Assembly (NCBI GenBank): GCA_026724425.1
Contig: JAIUCV010000401.1
Coordinates: forward strand, 62,001-126,000
DNA length: 64,000 bases
Direction: 5' to 3'
DNA from: Erythrophleum ivorense
Lineage: Eukaryota; Streptophyta; Magnoliopsida; Fabales; Fabaceae
Below the pieces are notes generated by a model, which was not told the origin of the DNA, did not search any database, and saw only the letters and a program-made list of their open reading frames with translations. This document shows positions 36,047 to 49,334 of this stretch, piece after piece (position 1 is the stretch's first letter; each line of letters starts with the position of its first letter). The translations under genes and the position numbers were made by a program.

Positions 36047-38657
36047 TGTAACACCTCAAAATTAATTAAGATGCTAATAATGGATTTGGGTTAATTAAGA
36101 ATAATTAATATAGAATAATTAGGTAAGTTAAGTGAATAAAAATTTTAAGAGATAAATTAATAATAGGAGTTAAGAATTAATTGGGATAGAAACTTCAGGT
36201 AGACCTAAATTAATGTAAGAGATCATAATAAGAGGCTAATGGAGGCCCAATAAGTTAGGTGCAAGCCTAATCTGATTCAATGTGATAGAGGCCCAAGATC
36301 CACCTTATATAGACTCTTATAAATGGCCTAATAAACCTTGTGTAGACCCAAAATGATGGAGTTCTTAAAACTAGGTCTGGTCCAATGAAATTATGTAGCC
36401 CAACACCTTAAAGCTGGCCCTAACAAAGCTAAAATTGAAGCCCATTTGGAGTTGGATCTTGGAGCAGCCTATAACCCATAGAAAACCTAACTTAAACCCT
36501 AAAAACTAACATAGTCACCCTCATTCTGCAGAACCACAAGAGGCACACACAAAAATTTGGAGGTCCAAAGGAGAAGCTAAGGTTTTTGGCATGTTTCCAC
36601 CTTTTCCCACTTCTAGAGCAAGATTTAGCTAAGGTAATTGTTATATAACTTAATCCTCTCATCTTTCTCTTTAATTTGACCCAATTAATGTTCCAATTAG
36701 AGCACTTTCACCCCACACCCAAAATCTAAAACTTGCCATTTAATGTTTCCATGGTGAAATTTCGTAGGTTGAGGCTGAGGCCAACATTAGGTAAGTATAA
36801 ACTCTTCTTCTTGAGGTATTTCTACTGGTTTGAGACCCCAATGATTGGATTATAGTATGGGTATTAACTTTTCATGAATTTGCTTAGGATTTAGGGTGAT
36901 ATATTGAAGTTTTTGGTAGAGGATACCTCCATTCCAAATTATTTTGGGACTTTGTAGTGTGGGGAGGATTTTGTACCACTGTGGCTTTTGCAATTTATCT
37001 ACAAGTGAAGTAACCGAGACTATATTAATTCCATGCATATATCTATTTTAATTTCATATTTGCTGTACATGAATGATTTAAAATGTTGAATGAATTGGTT
37101 AGCTATCTATTATATTGTGAGTCTATGGTACGAGTTGTGGTGCGACTGCCACCCGTGCATGTGCTTCGATCAGGCACCGGGTTATGATCAAACCCCAGAT
37201 GCACTGAGCCCTAGTTGTGCTCAATGGGGAGTAGGTACGGTGGACGGGCCTCTCCTAGTGTTATTGGCCTTTAACATGTGGAAATATGATTGCTAGTATA
37301 GGATAGTAATCATCATAGCATAATTATTTCATTTATTGATATGACTGGTATGTTTTCTTATGCTTATATAAAATCATGCATATATGTTAATTAAACTAGA
37401 ATATATGAATGGAATTTCCTTGGTTACTGAGATTCGCATCTCACCCTGTTTCATGGGTTAAACATTTCAGGTGAAGGTTCTTCAGGTAAGGATAAGGGTA
37501 AGCAAGTAGATGAAAATCCATGAGCTGAGGCTTGGTATGGGGAGCTACACTTGGTCTGAGTAGAATAGAGTAGATGCTAATTTTTTTAACCTTTGTATAG
37601 CATCATCATGTATCTATATTGCCAAGTGTAGGAGTTTGCATTTTGATAACATGGAATGTAACCAATGAGAAATAGGCTTCATATTCGTTGTTGATGGATG
37701 TATGAGTTTATGACACTTATTATGACTTATAAACCTGCGTTTTAATTGACTATTTGAGTAATGAAATCATGTGATATATGGATTGTGGATTTGAGCTAGC
37801 AATACATGAATTATCCGATGAAAATATGATTGAATGACCATTGTAAGAAATTTATAAATCTACTGATATAAGACCAATGAATGAGTAGGGAAAATCCATC
37901 TTTAATTGTGGGATGGGTAATGATTTAATGGCTAGGGCCAATCAACTAGATAGATGCTATTAGAATCTCATAACAAGTGGAAAAATGGCTTTAAAGAGCC
38001 CCTAGATAGAGAGTGGAGAGTATGAGATAAGATTCTTTAAGTTGTAGGATTAGAAGGAATTTCGTCGGGCCAATAGAGGCAAAATTACCCAGGGGGAGTC
38101 TTGAGAGCAACTCGTCACGGCAAAATGTGGAATTAGCCGCGACAAAATATGAGAGGCAAAACTAGGAGTCGTCCAGAGGGTAATTCACCGCGGTTAAATG
38201 GGAATTGGCCGCGGTGAACTTTTGAGAGAATTTGTCAGGCGTTCCAAAGAGGAATTAGCCGCGGCAAAATCAGTAACAAAGTAAGGAGTGAAACCGAGAG
38301 GAATTGGCCACAGCTAAGGGGGATTTAGCTACGGAGAACTTCTTGAAACCCTTATATTAACCAAGAAAACTTGGTTTTTCATATGGTAATCTCAAGGAAT
38401 GACTTAGAAACATTGGTAGAAGATTCTTGTGAGTTGGAATTGATAGGTAATAGAATTAAGGCTTATAAATGAATGTTTATTTCCCTGATGTATGTAAGTG
38501 TTTGTAATTATATGTCTGATGACTCTAATAACATTAAGGTTCAAATTTCTTTGCATTTCCAGAATGTAATTAGTCTTAGTATCATGTAACCCTGATTTAT
38601 GATTTTTAATCATGTATTTAACCTTAATTACAATGATTAGAAGTTAAGGTCGTCACA
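36047..38657 (+). mobile_element. B3: family B solo LTR
   Basis: The 2611-bp LTR starts TGTAACACCTC and ends GGTCGTCACA. It has the perfect TSD CGAAA (36042-36046, 38658-38662) and is inserted in A5. It is the only B LTR in plus orientation in the window. A TATA-like word TTATATAGAC is at about 36305, some 255 bp from the start. The CCGCGG array (38062-38340) retains three exact CCGCGG and several decayed forms. Confidence 0.92.
36305..36314 (+). promoter_or_regulatory. Putative TATA box of family B LTR (B3)
   Basis: TTATATAGAC lies about 255 bp into the LTR. B4 has the related 'gtatagactc' at the corresponding place on its own strand. This is a plausible core promoter only. Confidence 0.45.
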
Positions 38658-41600
38658 CGAAACATTATGGTATTTTTTGTAATTTTAGGCAAAATTTGAA
38701 ATTTTCATAGGAGGGCTATTTAAATGGTAAATTTGAGTTCTCTAGGGTTCTCAGAGGCTTAAAAACCCTGGGAAGTCTTGGGACAGTTAAAACCTCTTCG
38801 GTGTACATTTTCTAACATCAGTTAACCCGAACTTTGACTTTTTCATTCGAGAATGTTTTAGCTTTGATTTGAGTGATTCCAAAGGCATTTATAACATGAG
38901 GACTTAAATTTTATGATGAAAAATACAGTTTATAAAAAGGAGCTAAAATGAGTCAAAAATGAAAAAGCCAAGATTTAGAGATATAAATGGAATTTTTTAA
39001 GGAAATTATCTCTTGAACCTTCTATAAGAGTCACATCCCTTCTTCTCCTTTCTTTACTCACTTTATTTCTATCCAAAAATCAGAGAAAACTTAAGAGAGG
39101 GAGGCATACAAGAACAATGGGAAAGAGGAGGTGAAAGCTAAGGAAAAGGGGAGAAATTCAGGGAAATTCTTGTTCTTCCTTTAGTAAATTTCTTCCTCTC
39201 CTTTCCTCCTCTCTTCCTATCCATTTAGTGAGGTGTTTTGATCTGTTTTAAGGGAAGAATAGAGAGGATATTTTTGAATTCAACGAGAAGAAGCCAAGTA
39301 AGATGAAAAATAAGTAATGGAAACTAAGGAAACTAGGTATTTTGCTATCTTTATGCTTGATTCTCCTTCTTCCTCCTCTTGTGTGTGTTTCACCCTATGT
39401 AAGGCCAGCTAAGAAGGGTTGGATTTCTAGCTAAACCAAGGATGAATCTTAGGAAAATGAAGGAGGAGAACAAGAATATGCAAAGGAAACAACAAAATAA
39501 CCATTAGATTTCAAGATAGAAAAGTTAGGGTTTCAAGTGTTCCTTTAAAATTTTGATTTGATTCAAGAATTCCTAGGCCTAAATGAGTGTTTGGATAAGC
39601 TCCTAAGATCCCTAGAACGCTCCTCATATGCATCTTCCATCAAGAAAACAACGCAAACTCACTTGGCATCCTTATGCTCTATAGCCACAGCCTAAAGAGA
39701 TTGAAGCACCAAGGGTAGTTTCAATTCAAGCTTTTTTTTAAGTCATATATAATGGAAGAGGATGAGAGGAAGCCTTGGAAAAATTTTAGAAGCCATGGAG
39801 AGTGAGATGGTATCATAGGTTCCATACTATGGCTTAAAGAAGCAACACCTAGCTAGGCTCTTTGAATTAATTGTGTGATAACTTCAAAAGGCTTAAAAGA
39901 AGTCAAGAATCATAAATGAATAGAGAGAATAGAGCAAAGACCATGTTTTCATGGGGTTGTTTCATTAAGTGTATTATGGAACCATAAAGGAGCCATATGA
40001 ACTACTTAGCTTTTCCAATGAATGTGTAGCTTTAAAGTTTGGTTCAAGAGTATAATTGGCTTCCATATGATGTGTCTAGGCCAAGAGAAATAAATCCCAC
40101 CTTCTTATGAGAGTGTGGTCATGGGAGAAGAATCAAATTCAAGAGGAAAATTGTTCTTGTGTAACAAAGGTAGCTCTCTCTTCCTTCTCTCATGCATGAG
40201 TGGATGTTGATCTTGTCTTTGAAAGTGTGTATGTATGGGTTAAGCCATGAAAAAATGTTCTAGCATGTATTCATATGCCATGGTACCATGATGTTGTTTT
40301 ATGCATCCAAATGACACTTTGTGATTTTGCTTTAGTTTGCTTAAGTTTGGTGAAGCCAAGAACTCTCTAGCCATGATGAGGATGAGCCAAGAACCCTTAA
40401 GAATGGTTGAGACGAAGCCAAGCGTCTCCTAAGAGTAAGGCTTAGATAAGAGCCTTTAAGAAAATGGGTGAGGAAAGTCCAAAATCCATAAAGAGAATGG
40501 GTGAGGCTAAACCACTTACTTAACAAGCCTATGTATGAGTTATGTGACTTTTGAATGCCTAGAAATACTCTATGAGTGATCACATCCAATTGTTCATGCA
40601 TACATTTCTAGACTTAGATTTGCATTCTTTATGTGTGATTGAAAGGAAGAAGAGCCATTAGGATTCCTAAAATCTTATTCCTTCCTTCCCACATGTCTAA
40701 CATGTTTAAGTGGACCAAATGAGCTAAGAAATAGGAGCCACTAAGCTTAAAGAGGAAAGTTTGACAACAAAGTGTGTGAAAATGCCTATTTGTAGCCATA
40801 TGATGTAATCCCTTATGGTATATGTTGTATGACTTCATGAACATATGTAAATATGTAAATATATCATGTATGTATGAGATTTAATGCCATATGTATGATA
40901 TAGTGTATTTTGGGCATCGAATGGCAAAAACTAGTATATATGCTCTTATGTATATCTTGGGATGGATGAGTGAGTTTATGAAATCTGGGTTTATGCACCT
41001 TTGAGACAAGTTTAGTAAAACATTTTATGCTTTCTCATATGCTCAAGTGGCCATTTTACAACCTAATGTTAAGATATGACCAAATGAAAGAATTTGCTCA
41101 TGAAATTTGGCATGCATATAGATCTCAAAGCTAAAAGACCAGATTATTGGAGCTTTGTGGAATTAATTATGAATTTTCAAAGTTATCATTTTTTTGCTGA
41201 ACTGGTATAAGCACTGTTCATATGGTTAGTCATTTGTGTTGTAACATTCTAGGGCCACATGGTGTTCAATGCTCATGAAATGTTACAAGCATAAACTAGA
41301 CATGATAATCTTTCTATGGCCACTGAGACCACCCCAATTGGACATCTCAGCAGGGAGATATGAATTTTTGAAGTTGAAGGACAGTACTAATAATGATAAG
41401 AGACCTTTGTTATCGTTCCATTGATTTGCAATGACTAGACATCCCTGTTTGGTCTAAAATTATTTTTAACATAAAATAGACATTTGTAGCTTTCTAGAAT
41501 GATATAGTGTGCTTGATTTCAATTTTTTAAAATTAGTTATAATTTTTCAAAGTTCATGATAGAAAACTATAATTTTAGTCTAAGGTTGCACACATTATTT

Positions 41601-41857
41601 TCATGCATATACTTCATTAGCTCGAAGTTCTAGGCCACCTCTTAAGATGGTTATGATTTGTATTTGTGTATTTAAATATGAAAAAGAGATGGATGACTTC
41701 ATATGGTCCATGAGACATGGAATGAAAAAATTATATGTGACGTAATGCAATTTAATTGAATATTTTTAAGGGCTTTTCTTGAGAATTCTATGTAATCCAT
41801 GGAAATGAGTCTAGAAATGATATGAGATGAATTATATAAATATGGTGTTAGATTAAA

Positions 41858-41981
41858 CCCACATTAACAATTTATTCCTCCATAAGTTCCATTTCCCCTT
41901 TCCACTTAGTTAGCTTTACTAATTACCTCAATTAAGTCCCTAATCATCATAATTAGTCTTAATTAATTTCGGGGTGTTACA
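41858..41981 (-). mobile_element. B1 5' LTR, piece 3 (outer end)
   Basis: This holds the remaining 124 bp of the B1 LTR, ending AATTTCGGGGTGTTACA (the reverse of the B start TGTAACACCCC). The three pieces together give about 2.88 kb, close to B4 (2768 bp). The flank beyond (ttgga...) is plus-strand integrase sequence, so B1 was inserted in an older A-type pol. The other B1 end is outside the window. Confidence 0.85.
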
Positions 41982-42079
41982 TTGGACCTGTGGCCTACAG
42001 ACTTGCGCTTCCCACAAACTTGAGCCAAATATGCAATGTATTCCTTCTATCCTAGCTTAAAAAGTACCAGCCCGATTAA
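41982..42079 (+). pseudogene. Integrase fragment of the oldest A-type element
   Basis: It reads GPVAYRLALPTNLSQ, then NVFLLS-stop-LKKYQPD, matching the A4 integrase C-terminal part (GPMAYRLALPPNLSQVHNVF..., about 27025-27110). B1 cut it on the left. On the right it runs straight into the truncated minus-strand LTR A7 instead of reaching the chromodomain tail, so a deletion has removed the end of pol. It is the host element into which B1 inserted. Confidence 0.85.
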
Positions 42080-43486
42080 GGTCCTTGGAACCCTCACACA
42101 TTCACTCGTACAATTGGAAAATCAAGTTGCTTCATAAGGCACTATTATGGACACCATTGTTCTATATTTCAATCCATGGCTCCTAAATTTTTCCTAATGG
42201 TTTCTCTCATCTTCTAACATCATATAAAGTCCAAAACCAAGACTAGAACAATTTAAAACACTCTCTAGCCTATAGAACTAGCTTAAGGTGAAGCAAGCAC
42301 CATAATGGAGGTTCACAAGCTTCTTCATTTTTCCTTGATGGGAGAGTCACTTGAAGGCTTTCTTAAGATCTTAGGAGCTTAAGGAAACATTCAAATAGCC
42401 AAGAAATACCTCACACAAAATCAGATTTTCTAAAACCCTAGAAAACACCACACTTTTTTAACTTGATTTCTATTGGTTTTTCTTGGAATTTCTTGCCATA
42501 TTCCTCTTCCTCATGGTCTAAAACCCTAGTTCCTCTCTTGTTTTTGAACAAAAAACCTCCCTATCATATGGTTTTGCTTAGGGCCAAAATCATACACAAT
42601 GAGAAGCAAGAGGAGAAAGCAACATAAGCAAGGATTTAAGTAGGTATTCAAGGCTCTTCCTTCTTGATTTGTTTCTGCTCAATCAATTCGAACTTCTCCT
42701 CCTTGTTCTAGACTCACAATAGAACTAATTCACTTAAATAAACCATGGAAAGAAAGGAGGAAAGGAGAAGAATAGAATTGGAAGAAGAAATTCCTTGATT
42801 TTCTTACCTTTCTTGCCTTTTTCTTCGCCCTTTTTCTTCCTCTCTTGGTGCACCTCAAGGAGCTACTATTTTTCTGTAATTTGGACAAAGGAAGTCATGC
42901 TTAAGAAAGTGGGAGAAAAAGGGAGAAGTGTGTGGAAGCTTCAAGAAACATAATTTTCAAAAATTTCAATTTTGTCCTTTCGTAATGGTAATTTCATTTC
43001 TACTTCATTTTAACTCCTTTTTAAGAATCGTCTTTCCATTATAAAATTTAGGTTCCTAATTTAATAAAATTCCTTTGGAAATCGAACTCAAATTGGAGCT
43101 AAAATCTTACCAAACAAATCCGTTAGAGTTCGGGTTCACTGTTGTTAGAAACACATACACCGAAAGGGTTTTACTAGTCCCAGGGCTTCCCATGATTTTT
43201 AGAACCTCTGAGAACCTTGGGTAACTCAAATTTTCCATTTAAAAAGCCCTCCTATGTGTTTTTCAAAGTTGCATTTATTTACGAAAATGCCATTACATTT
43301 CGTCAATTTTCGTCATAAATTGTTTCATAATCCTAGCTCTGTTTTTCTTTCCATCAAAGCCTAGAATTATCATTTTTAGGAGCCTAGGACTCTATCCAAA
43401 TTTTTTGAGACATTATCTAGTTCATTTCAAAGGACTTGCTTTTATACAGCTTATTTCGTCGTTTTATGAAAATTATGTCTATTACA
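42080..43486 (-). mobile_element. A7: truncated family A LTR
   Basis: This is the minus-strand A LTR start region. Its right end is intact (gtctattaca, the reverse of TGTAATAGAC). Leftwards it runs through U3, the leader and up to about the 'gactccaagga' point of the LTR, where it joins pol sequence (41982-42079). The distal half is missing. It was probably inserted in A8, whose sequence resumes at 43487. The right TSD candidate is AAAGG, and the left copy is lost with the deletion. Confidence 0.8.
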
Positions 43487-45362
43487 AAAGGTCTACCAAG
43501 GGAGGCACACAAGAAAGAGCTTCAAGGGAGGAGAAAAACCTAAGAAAATGTGAGGAAAACTAAGGAATTTCTTGAACTTGTTTTCTTCCTTCTCTTCTTT
43601 CTTTTTATGGTTTTGGTGTGTGATTTGGGATTGTTTTGAGTCTAGGTCAGAGGGAGGAGATTAAAATTTCAAGGAGAAGCCTATAGTAAAAGAGGAAGCT
43701 CTTGAAAAGGCTAAGAATCAAAGTATGTATCATGGCTTTCTTTACTTCCTTCTTCTTGTTCCTCCATAGGTGATTTTTGGCCACATATAGAACAACCAAG
43801 AGGGAGTAAATTCTGACCTAAACGAAGTATGAAACTAAGGTTTTTGAGGGTTAGAAACAAGTAGATGCAAAGAAATTCCAAAAAAGACCATTAGAAAACA
43901 AGTTTCCAAAAATTAGGGATTTTATTGCACCATGATATGTACGAAGCTTTCTAATGGTATTTCTAATTGTCTAAGAGTGTATATAGGTTCTTGAGACACC
44001 TAGAGAGCCTCACATATGCCGTTCCCTTCAAGAAAACAAAGCAAACTCCATGGGTCACTTTCCATAGGGGTGTCTTAGCCAAGATTACCATAGCACCTAC
44101 GGAGAGTTTTAAATTTTTCTAAGGGTAGAAAAGGGACTAAATATGATGGAAGAACATCAAAGGAAGCCTTAAAAAAATTTAGAAGCCTTGGTTTGTGAGA
44201 TAGAGGTGTAGGCTCCATAATTTGACTTAAAGAAGCAACTTGTATCTGGGCTCTTAGGAATGAATTTGTGATGACTCCAAGGAATCTAAATGGAGTCAAG
44301 AGACCTAGATAGAAGAAGAAAATGGAGCCAAGATCTTGAATTCTAGTAGTTGCTTCATTAGGTCTTGTATGGAACCATTATGTAGCCATGTGAGAAAGTA
44401 AGCCTCCATAGAGTGTATGTGATGCTAGAGCTTGCTTCCATGGTGTAATTGTGTCCCATTTCATGTGTTTAGGCCAAAGGAATCAAGCTCCACCTAGCTG
44501 CAAGTGTGTGGCCAAGAAAGGGGAAGAATAATCCAAGGAAAAGTGTGTAAATCTTGCTGCAAGGGAGCTCTCTAACCTTTCTCACAAGCATAGCTTAGTT
44601 TTTTTCTTGTCATTGAGTGCTTGTGTGTATGTTTGAGCCATGAGAAATATTTCTAGCCAATGTTTACATATTATGGTACCATTATGTTTCTTGAAATGTA
44701 TTATGATTGCATTATGACTTGCATGGTTTGGTTATGCCAAAAGTCCCTTAGCAAGGGTGAGCATGAGCCAAAAGTCCCTAGATATGGGTGAGATAAAGGC
44801 AAAAGTCTTAAGAAGAGTGAGTCTAATCAAAAGTCTCTTGAAAGTGGGTAAGGTAAATCCAAAAGTCTCAAGAAAGATGGGTGAGGCCAAGCCAATGCCC
44901 TTGGTAGCTTATGTTTGCTATGTATGGGTTTATATGACAAGGAAAAAGTTTTATATATGCTTCCTAGTAGCTTGAATGTCATGCATGCATTATTTGATAT
45001 GTATATGCATCCATTATGTATGTCTAAAAAAGGTTAAGAGCTATTGGGATTATTTGAATTTCACTCTTACCTCGCATATGCCTAACCATGTCTAGCTGAG
45101 CCAAGTAGACCAAGGACTGGAAGCCAACAACCTTAAGAATCAAGACTTTGACAAACAAATAGAGAAATGGCCTTTTTGTTTACATTTTGATGTCAAGAAT
45201 TGTAACCAGGAGTTGTATATATGATGTAGACCATTGAACATGTTCAAATGTATGTAAATATGATGTATGTATCAAGCTTGGAACCAAATGAATGACTATG
45301 TATGCTTTTGCCACTAAGGAGCTCTTATGTGATATGATATGCTTATTTATGATAGCAAGTGG
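43487..45362 (+). mobile_element. A8: 3' LTR remnant of the oldest A-type element
   Basis: This is plus-strand A LTR from the leader region ('gggaggcacacaag') through the 30-bp repeats (44731-44912) to the 'gatgtatgtatcaagc' zone. The first part is missing behind A7 and the last part is cut by the A6 element (starting 45363). It is among the most diverged A LTRs here, which agrees with it being the oldest layer. Confidence 0.8.
44731..44912 (+). repeat. About 30-bp imperfect tandem repeat in the A8 LTR
   Basis: Roughly six units share the pattern tgag-n(5-7)-caaaagtc-t/c-c/t-n-a-g-aaa...ggg: for example 'gagccaaaagtccctagata', 'aggcaaaagtcttaagaaga', 'aatcaaaagtctcttgaaag' and 'atccaaaagtctcaagaaag'. 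Every other A LTR has the same block with the word 'ccaagaaccc' or 'caagtccaaaatcc'. Confidence 0.75.
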
Positions 45363-45894
45363 TACAATGTCCAGTTTTCATTAAATGATGGAAACTTGCA
45401 CGTTTTCAAAGCAAGTCCCTTGAAATAAATTATTTAAGATCCCAAAAAATTGAGCAACATTCTAGACTCCTAAAAATGATGGAAGGAAAAATGAAGCTAG
45501 AATGAAGAAACAAATTTTGATGAAAAACCTACGAAACATAATGACATTTTCATAATTTTGAGCAATTTTTGGAATTCACATAGGAGGGCTTTTTAAATGA
45601 AAGTTTTGAGTTCTCCGGGGTTCTCAGAGACCCTAAAAACTATGGGAAGCCCCGGGACAGATAAATCCCCTCTGATGGACATTTTCCAATGTCAGTGTGG
45701 CCAAACTTTGATGGATCCGTTCAGGGAGGTTTTAGCTCTAATTTGAATGATTTCAAAGCCATTCTAATTAATTGGGAACCTAAATTTTATAATGGAAAAA
45801 GACAGTTATCAAAAAGGAGCTAAAACAAAGGAGAAATGAAAATGCAAAGAATGAAAGGCAAAATTGGCATTTTTGAAAATTCACTTTCCTACAC

Positions 45895-45904
45895 CTATAT
45901 ATAG
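45895..45904 (+). promoter_or_regulatory. A6 5' LTR TATA box
   Basis: 'ctatatatag' is followed by 'gtagcgcctcacgctctccc'. The same word is at 63046-63055 in the 3' LTR and at the aligned positions of A4. Confidence 0.7.
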
Positions 45905-46566
45905 GTAGCGCCTCACGCTCTCCCTCATTTAGCTTCAGAATATTCAGCCCCAAACCAGAAGAAAAACTTTAGGAGAGAGGCGCACAAGAGAGGAAGAAGA
46001 AGGAGAAGAAAATCCAAGCTTAAGGTATGTTTTTATGGTGATTTTTCATGCTTTTCTTCATCCACACCTCCTCTCCTCCCTTATCCTTTGTTTCCTTTGA
46101 TTAAAATGAAGTTTATAAATCTAATTCAAGGGAGAAATTCAAGGGAAATTTCGGATTTAAAGAGAGGAGCTTGGAGAAAGCAAGATTCAAGCCAAAATAA
46201 GCAAGGAAACTAGGTAAAATTTCATCCTCTAGTTGCTATTCTTGATTCCTCTTCTTCTCCAATTCAACACACATAAAAAACCCTAGGAGGATCTGATTTT
46301 TCAGCCCAACCAAGCATGAATCTTAGGTATTTGATGGAGAAGAACAAGAATCTGCAAAGAAAACAACAAAATAACCATTAGATTTCAAGATGCAAATTCT
46401 AGGGTTTCAAGTGTGCTTTCCAAACTCTGATTTTGTGTGACGATTCCTTGGTCTAATTAAGAGTTTAAATGAGTTCCTAAGACCCCTAAGATGCTCCCCA
46501 CATGCTTCCTCCTTCAAGAAAACAAAGACAACTCCAAGGAGCCCTAAACCATGCATAGGCTCGGCC

Positions 46567-49334
46567 TGTGACGACCCTAACCTCTTATCATTGTAATTAA
46601 GGTAAATCACATGATTAATAACCACTTACATCCCTCAGGGGGAAGCAAACATTCATTTATAAGTCTTGATTATATTACCTATCATTCCCACATCACATTT
46701 ATCTTCTATTAATGTTTCTAAATCATCCCTTGAGGTTACCATAAGAAAAACCAAGAATTTTTAGTAAATATAGGGATTTCGGGACATTCGCCGCGGCCAA
46801 TTTCCATCTAGCCACGACCAATTCCCCTTGGCTTGACCCCTCACATTGTTACTATCACCGTGGTGAGTTGGACCTTAGTCGTGGCCAACCTACATGGCGC
46901 CGCGGCGAAGAAGCCTCCTAGAACTTCCCTCGCTCGCCTCTCGATATTGGCCGCGGCCAATTACTCACTTCGCCGCTGCCAATTCCTCTCTGGAATGCCT
47001 GGCTCATTTTCATAAAAGTTCACCGCGGCCAATTCCTCAATTTGCCGGGGCGAATTTCCCTCTGGACGACTCCTAGGTTAGCTTCTCAAAGTTAGCCGCG
47101 GCCAATTACATATGAGCCACGGCGAATTTCTCTCTGGTGCTCTCCTTGGGCAACTTTGCCACTATTAGCCGTGGCTAGTAATATTTTGGTCGCGGCCAAC
47201 CACCTCCTGAACCTACAACTCTCAAAACCATGCCTCATACTCTCCACTCTTCCTCCAATAACCCCCTAGGGTCACTCTACCATGAATTATACAACTCCAA
47301 TGGTGTTTATGCACCTTATTTACCCAGCTATTCTACCATCTCTAATTTGAAATTTAAGTATGAAATCCTGCCCATCCAACTACCATATGTCAGTAATTAC
47401 ACATATTGATATTTCAAGAAGTTACATAAGCTTCCAATAATTAACATTCCGTTAAGGTTCCATATATCACTGATTCAAGTCAACAATCTAATATCAAAGG
47501 ATTTCATTGCTCAAAATGAATGTCAAGGTTCATACATCCATCAACAGCTAAAGTAAAGCCTATATCTCATTAGTTACATTCCATGCCATCAAAATACATT
47601 TCCTACACTTGGCAATGTAGATACATGATGATGCTATACAAGACTTAACAAAATTAGAATCTACCCTATTCTACTTAGACCAAGTGTAGCTCCCCATACC
47701 GGGCCTCAGCTCATGGATGTTCATCCACTTGCTTACTCTTATCCTTACTCGAAGAACCTTCACCTGAAATGTTAATCCCATAAGACGGGGGTGAGATATG
47801 AATCTTAGTAACCAAGGTAATTCCATCATATACTCCATATTAATTCGCATACATGCATAATTTCATATAAACGCCAGCAGTAGACCATTCATATCGGTAA
47901 ATGAAATAATTAGGCTATCATGATTACTATCCCATACTAGCAATCATATTATCACATGTTAAAGGCCATTAACACCGGAGAGGCCCGTCCATGGCACCTA
48001 CTCCTCATTGAGCACAACCGGGGCTCAGTGCATCTGGGGTTTGATCATAACTCGATGCTCGATCGAAGCACATGCACGGGTGGCAGCCACACCACAGCTC
48101 CACCATGGACTTACAAGGTCCAATCACAATTCAACAGATAGCCAACCAATTCATTCAACATTTCAAATCATTCATGTATAGCAAAATATGAAATTAACAC
48201 AGATATATGCATGGAATTAATGTAAACCTGGTTACCTCACTTGTAGACACTTGCAACAATCACCAATGGTGCAGAAATCCCCCTATAACCATAGCATCAT
48301 AGAATTACTACTCTAATTCATCATTAATAGTCATAATCAGTACCCAAGGAATTTAAAATGCTAATGACTACCTAAGAATCATTTACCCAGCCACAACAAG
48401 TCCCAATTTCGGATTTAAGTGTCATCTAACAGAAAACTCCACATTCCACCGAAAATCTTAAGCAATTTCGTGCAAAACTAACACCCATTTTCTAAATCAG
48501 CTATGGGGGTCTCAAATTAACCATTAAAGCATCAAAATGGAGGGTTTTAAACTCATCCAAAGTCAGCCCTAAGGTCAACCTACGAATTTCATCAAGAAAA
48601 CCCCCAAACACTTACATTTTAGATTTTGGGTGGAGTGAAAATACTCTAAATGAAAAACTAATCAGACCAAATTAAAAGGAAAGATGAGGGGATTAAGTTG
48701 TATAACTATTACCTTGGCTGAATCTTACTCTAAATGTGAGAAAATGCAGAATTCTTGCCCCAAACCCTAGCCTCCTCTCCAAGCTCCGAATTTGCCTCTT
48801 GAGTTTCAGAAAAATATGAGAGTGGCTGAAGCAATAGGGTTTTAAGTGGGCTTAAGTTGGGTCAAAGTGGGTCATGGGTTTCTCCAAGGTCCATCTTCAT
48901 TTGGGCTTCAGATTTTTAAGTTTGTTAGGCCAGTTTAGAGGTGTTGGGCTGCAGAATTTACTGGGCCAGTTTTTACACTTAAGTTGCTGAAGTTTAACTA
49001 GGTTTGGGCCAAGTTTGAAGAGCTCAAGAGTTTTAGGTCTGCACAAGAATTATTGGGCCACTTAGAAGAGTCTATACAAGGTAAATCTTGGGCCTCCATC
49101 ACACTAAATTATGTTAAGTCTGTACATAATCCATTGGGCCTCCATTAGCCTCTTCTCATGATCTATTAATTTAGGCCTAGATAGAACTTCTATCCCGATT
49201 AAATCTCAAACCCATATTAATAATTTATCTCTCTAAAGTCTCCATTCACTTAACTTGCCCAATGAGCCCATATTAATTACTCTTAATTAATTCTAATCCA
49301 TGATTAACACTTTAATTAATTATGGGGTGTTACA
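46567..49334 (-). mobile_element. B4: family B solo LTR
   Basis: The 2768-bp LTR reads TGTGACGACCC...GGGGTGTTACA on the plus strand. The perfect TSD is CGGCC (46562-46566, 49335-49339). The A6 3' LTR holds the undisturbed site near 63710 ('aggctcgaccaaaggg'), which confirms the insertion. It carries a CCGCGG array (46786-47210) and the GC-rich conserved block (about 47955-48130). No internal domain is present. Confidence 0.94.
46786..47210 (-). repeat. CCGCGG-rich irregular repeat array in B4
   Basis: Five exact CCGCGG words (46791, 46900, 46951, 47023, 47096) and about as many one-base variants are present (ccgtgg, ccgctg, ccacgg, tcgcgg). Most sit in GCCGCGGCCAATT or GGCGAATTTC contexts, often followed by 'cctctgg' or 'ctctctgg'. 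Confidence 0.85.

Larger units (their letters stand above)
35855..41852 (+). mobile_element. A5: family A solo LTR (contains B3)
   Basis: It starts TGTAATGTTCG and ends ATGGTGTTAGA (the final CA decayed to GA). The perfect TSD is TTAAA (35850-35854, 41853-41857). Net length without B3 and its TSD copy is 3382 bp. A TATA-like 'ctataagag' is near 39022, a donor-like 'ctaggtatttt' near 39335, and 30-bp repeats at about 40350-40520. It lacks an internal region. It sits inside the B1 5' LTR. Confidence 0.9.

Noticed and set aside
44731..44912. Short regular repeats as a CRISPR-like array
   Set aside because: Units are degenerate and contiguous without unique spacers, and the sequence is a plant LTR.
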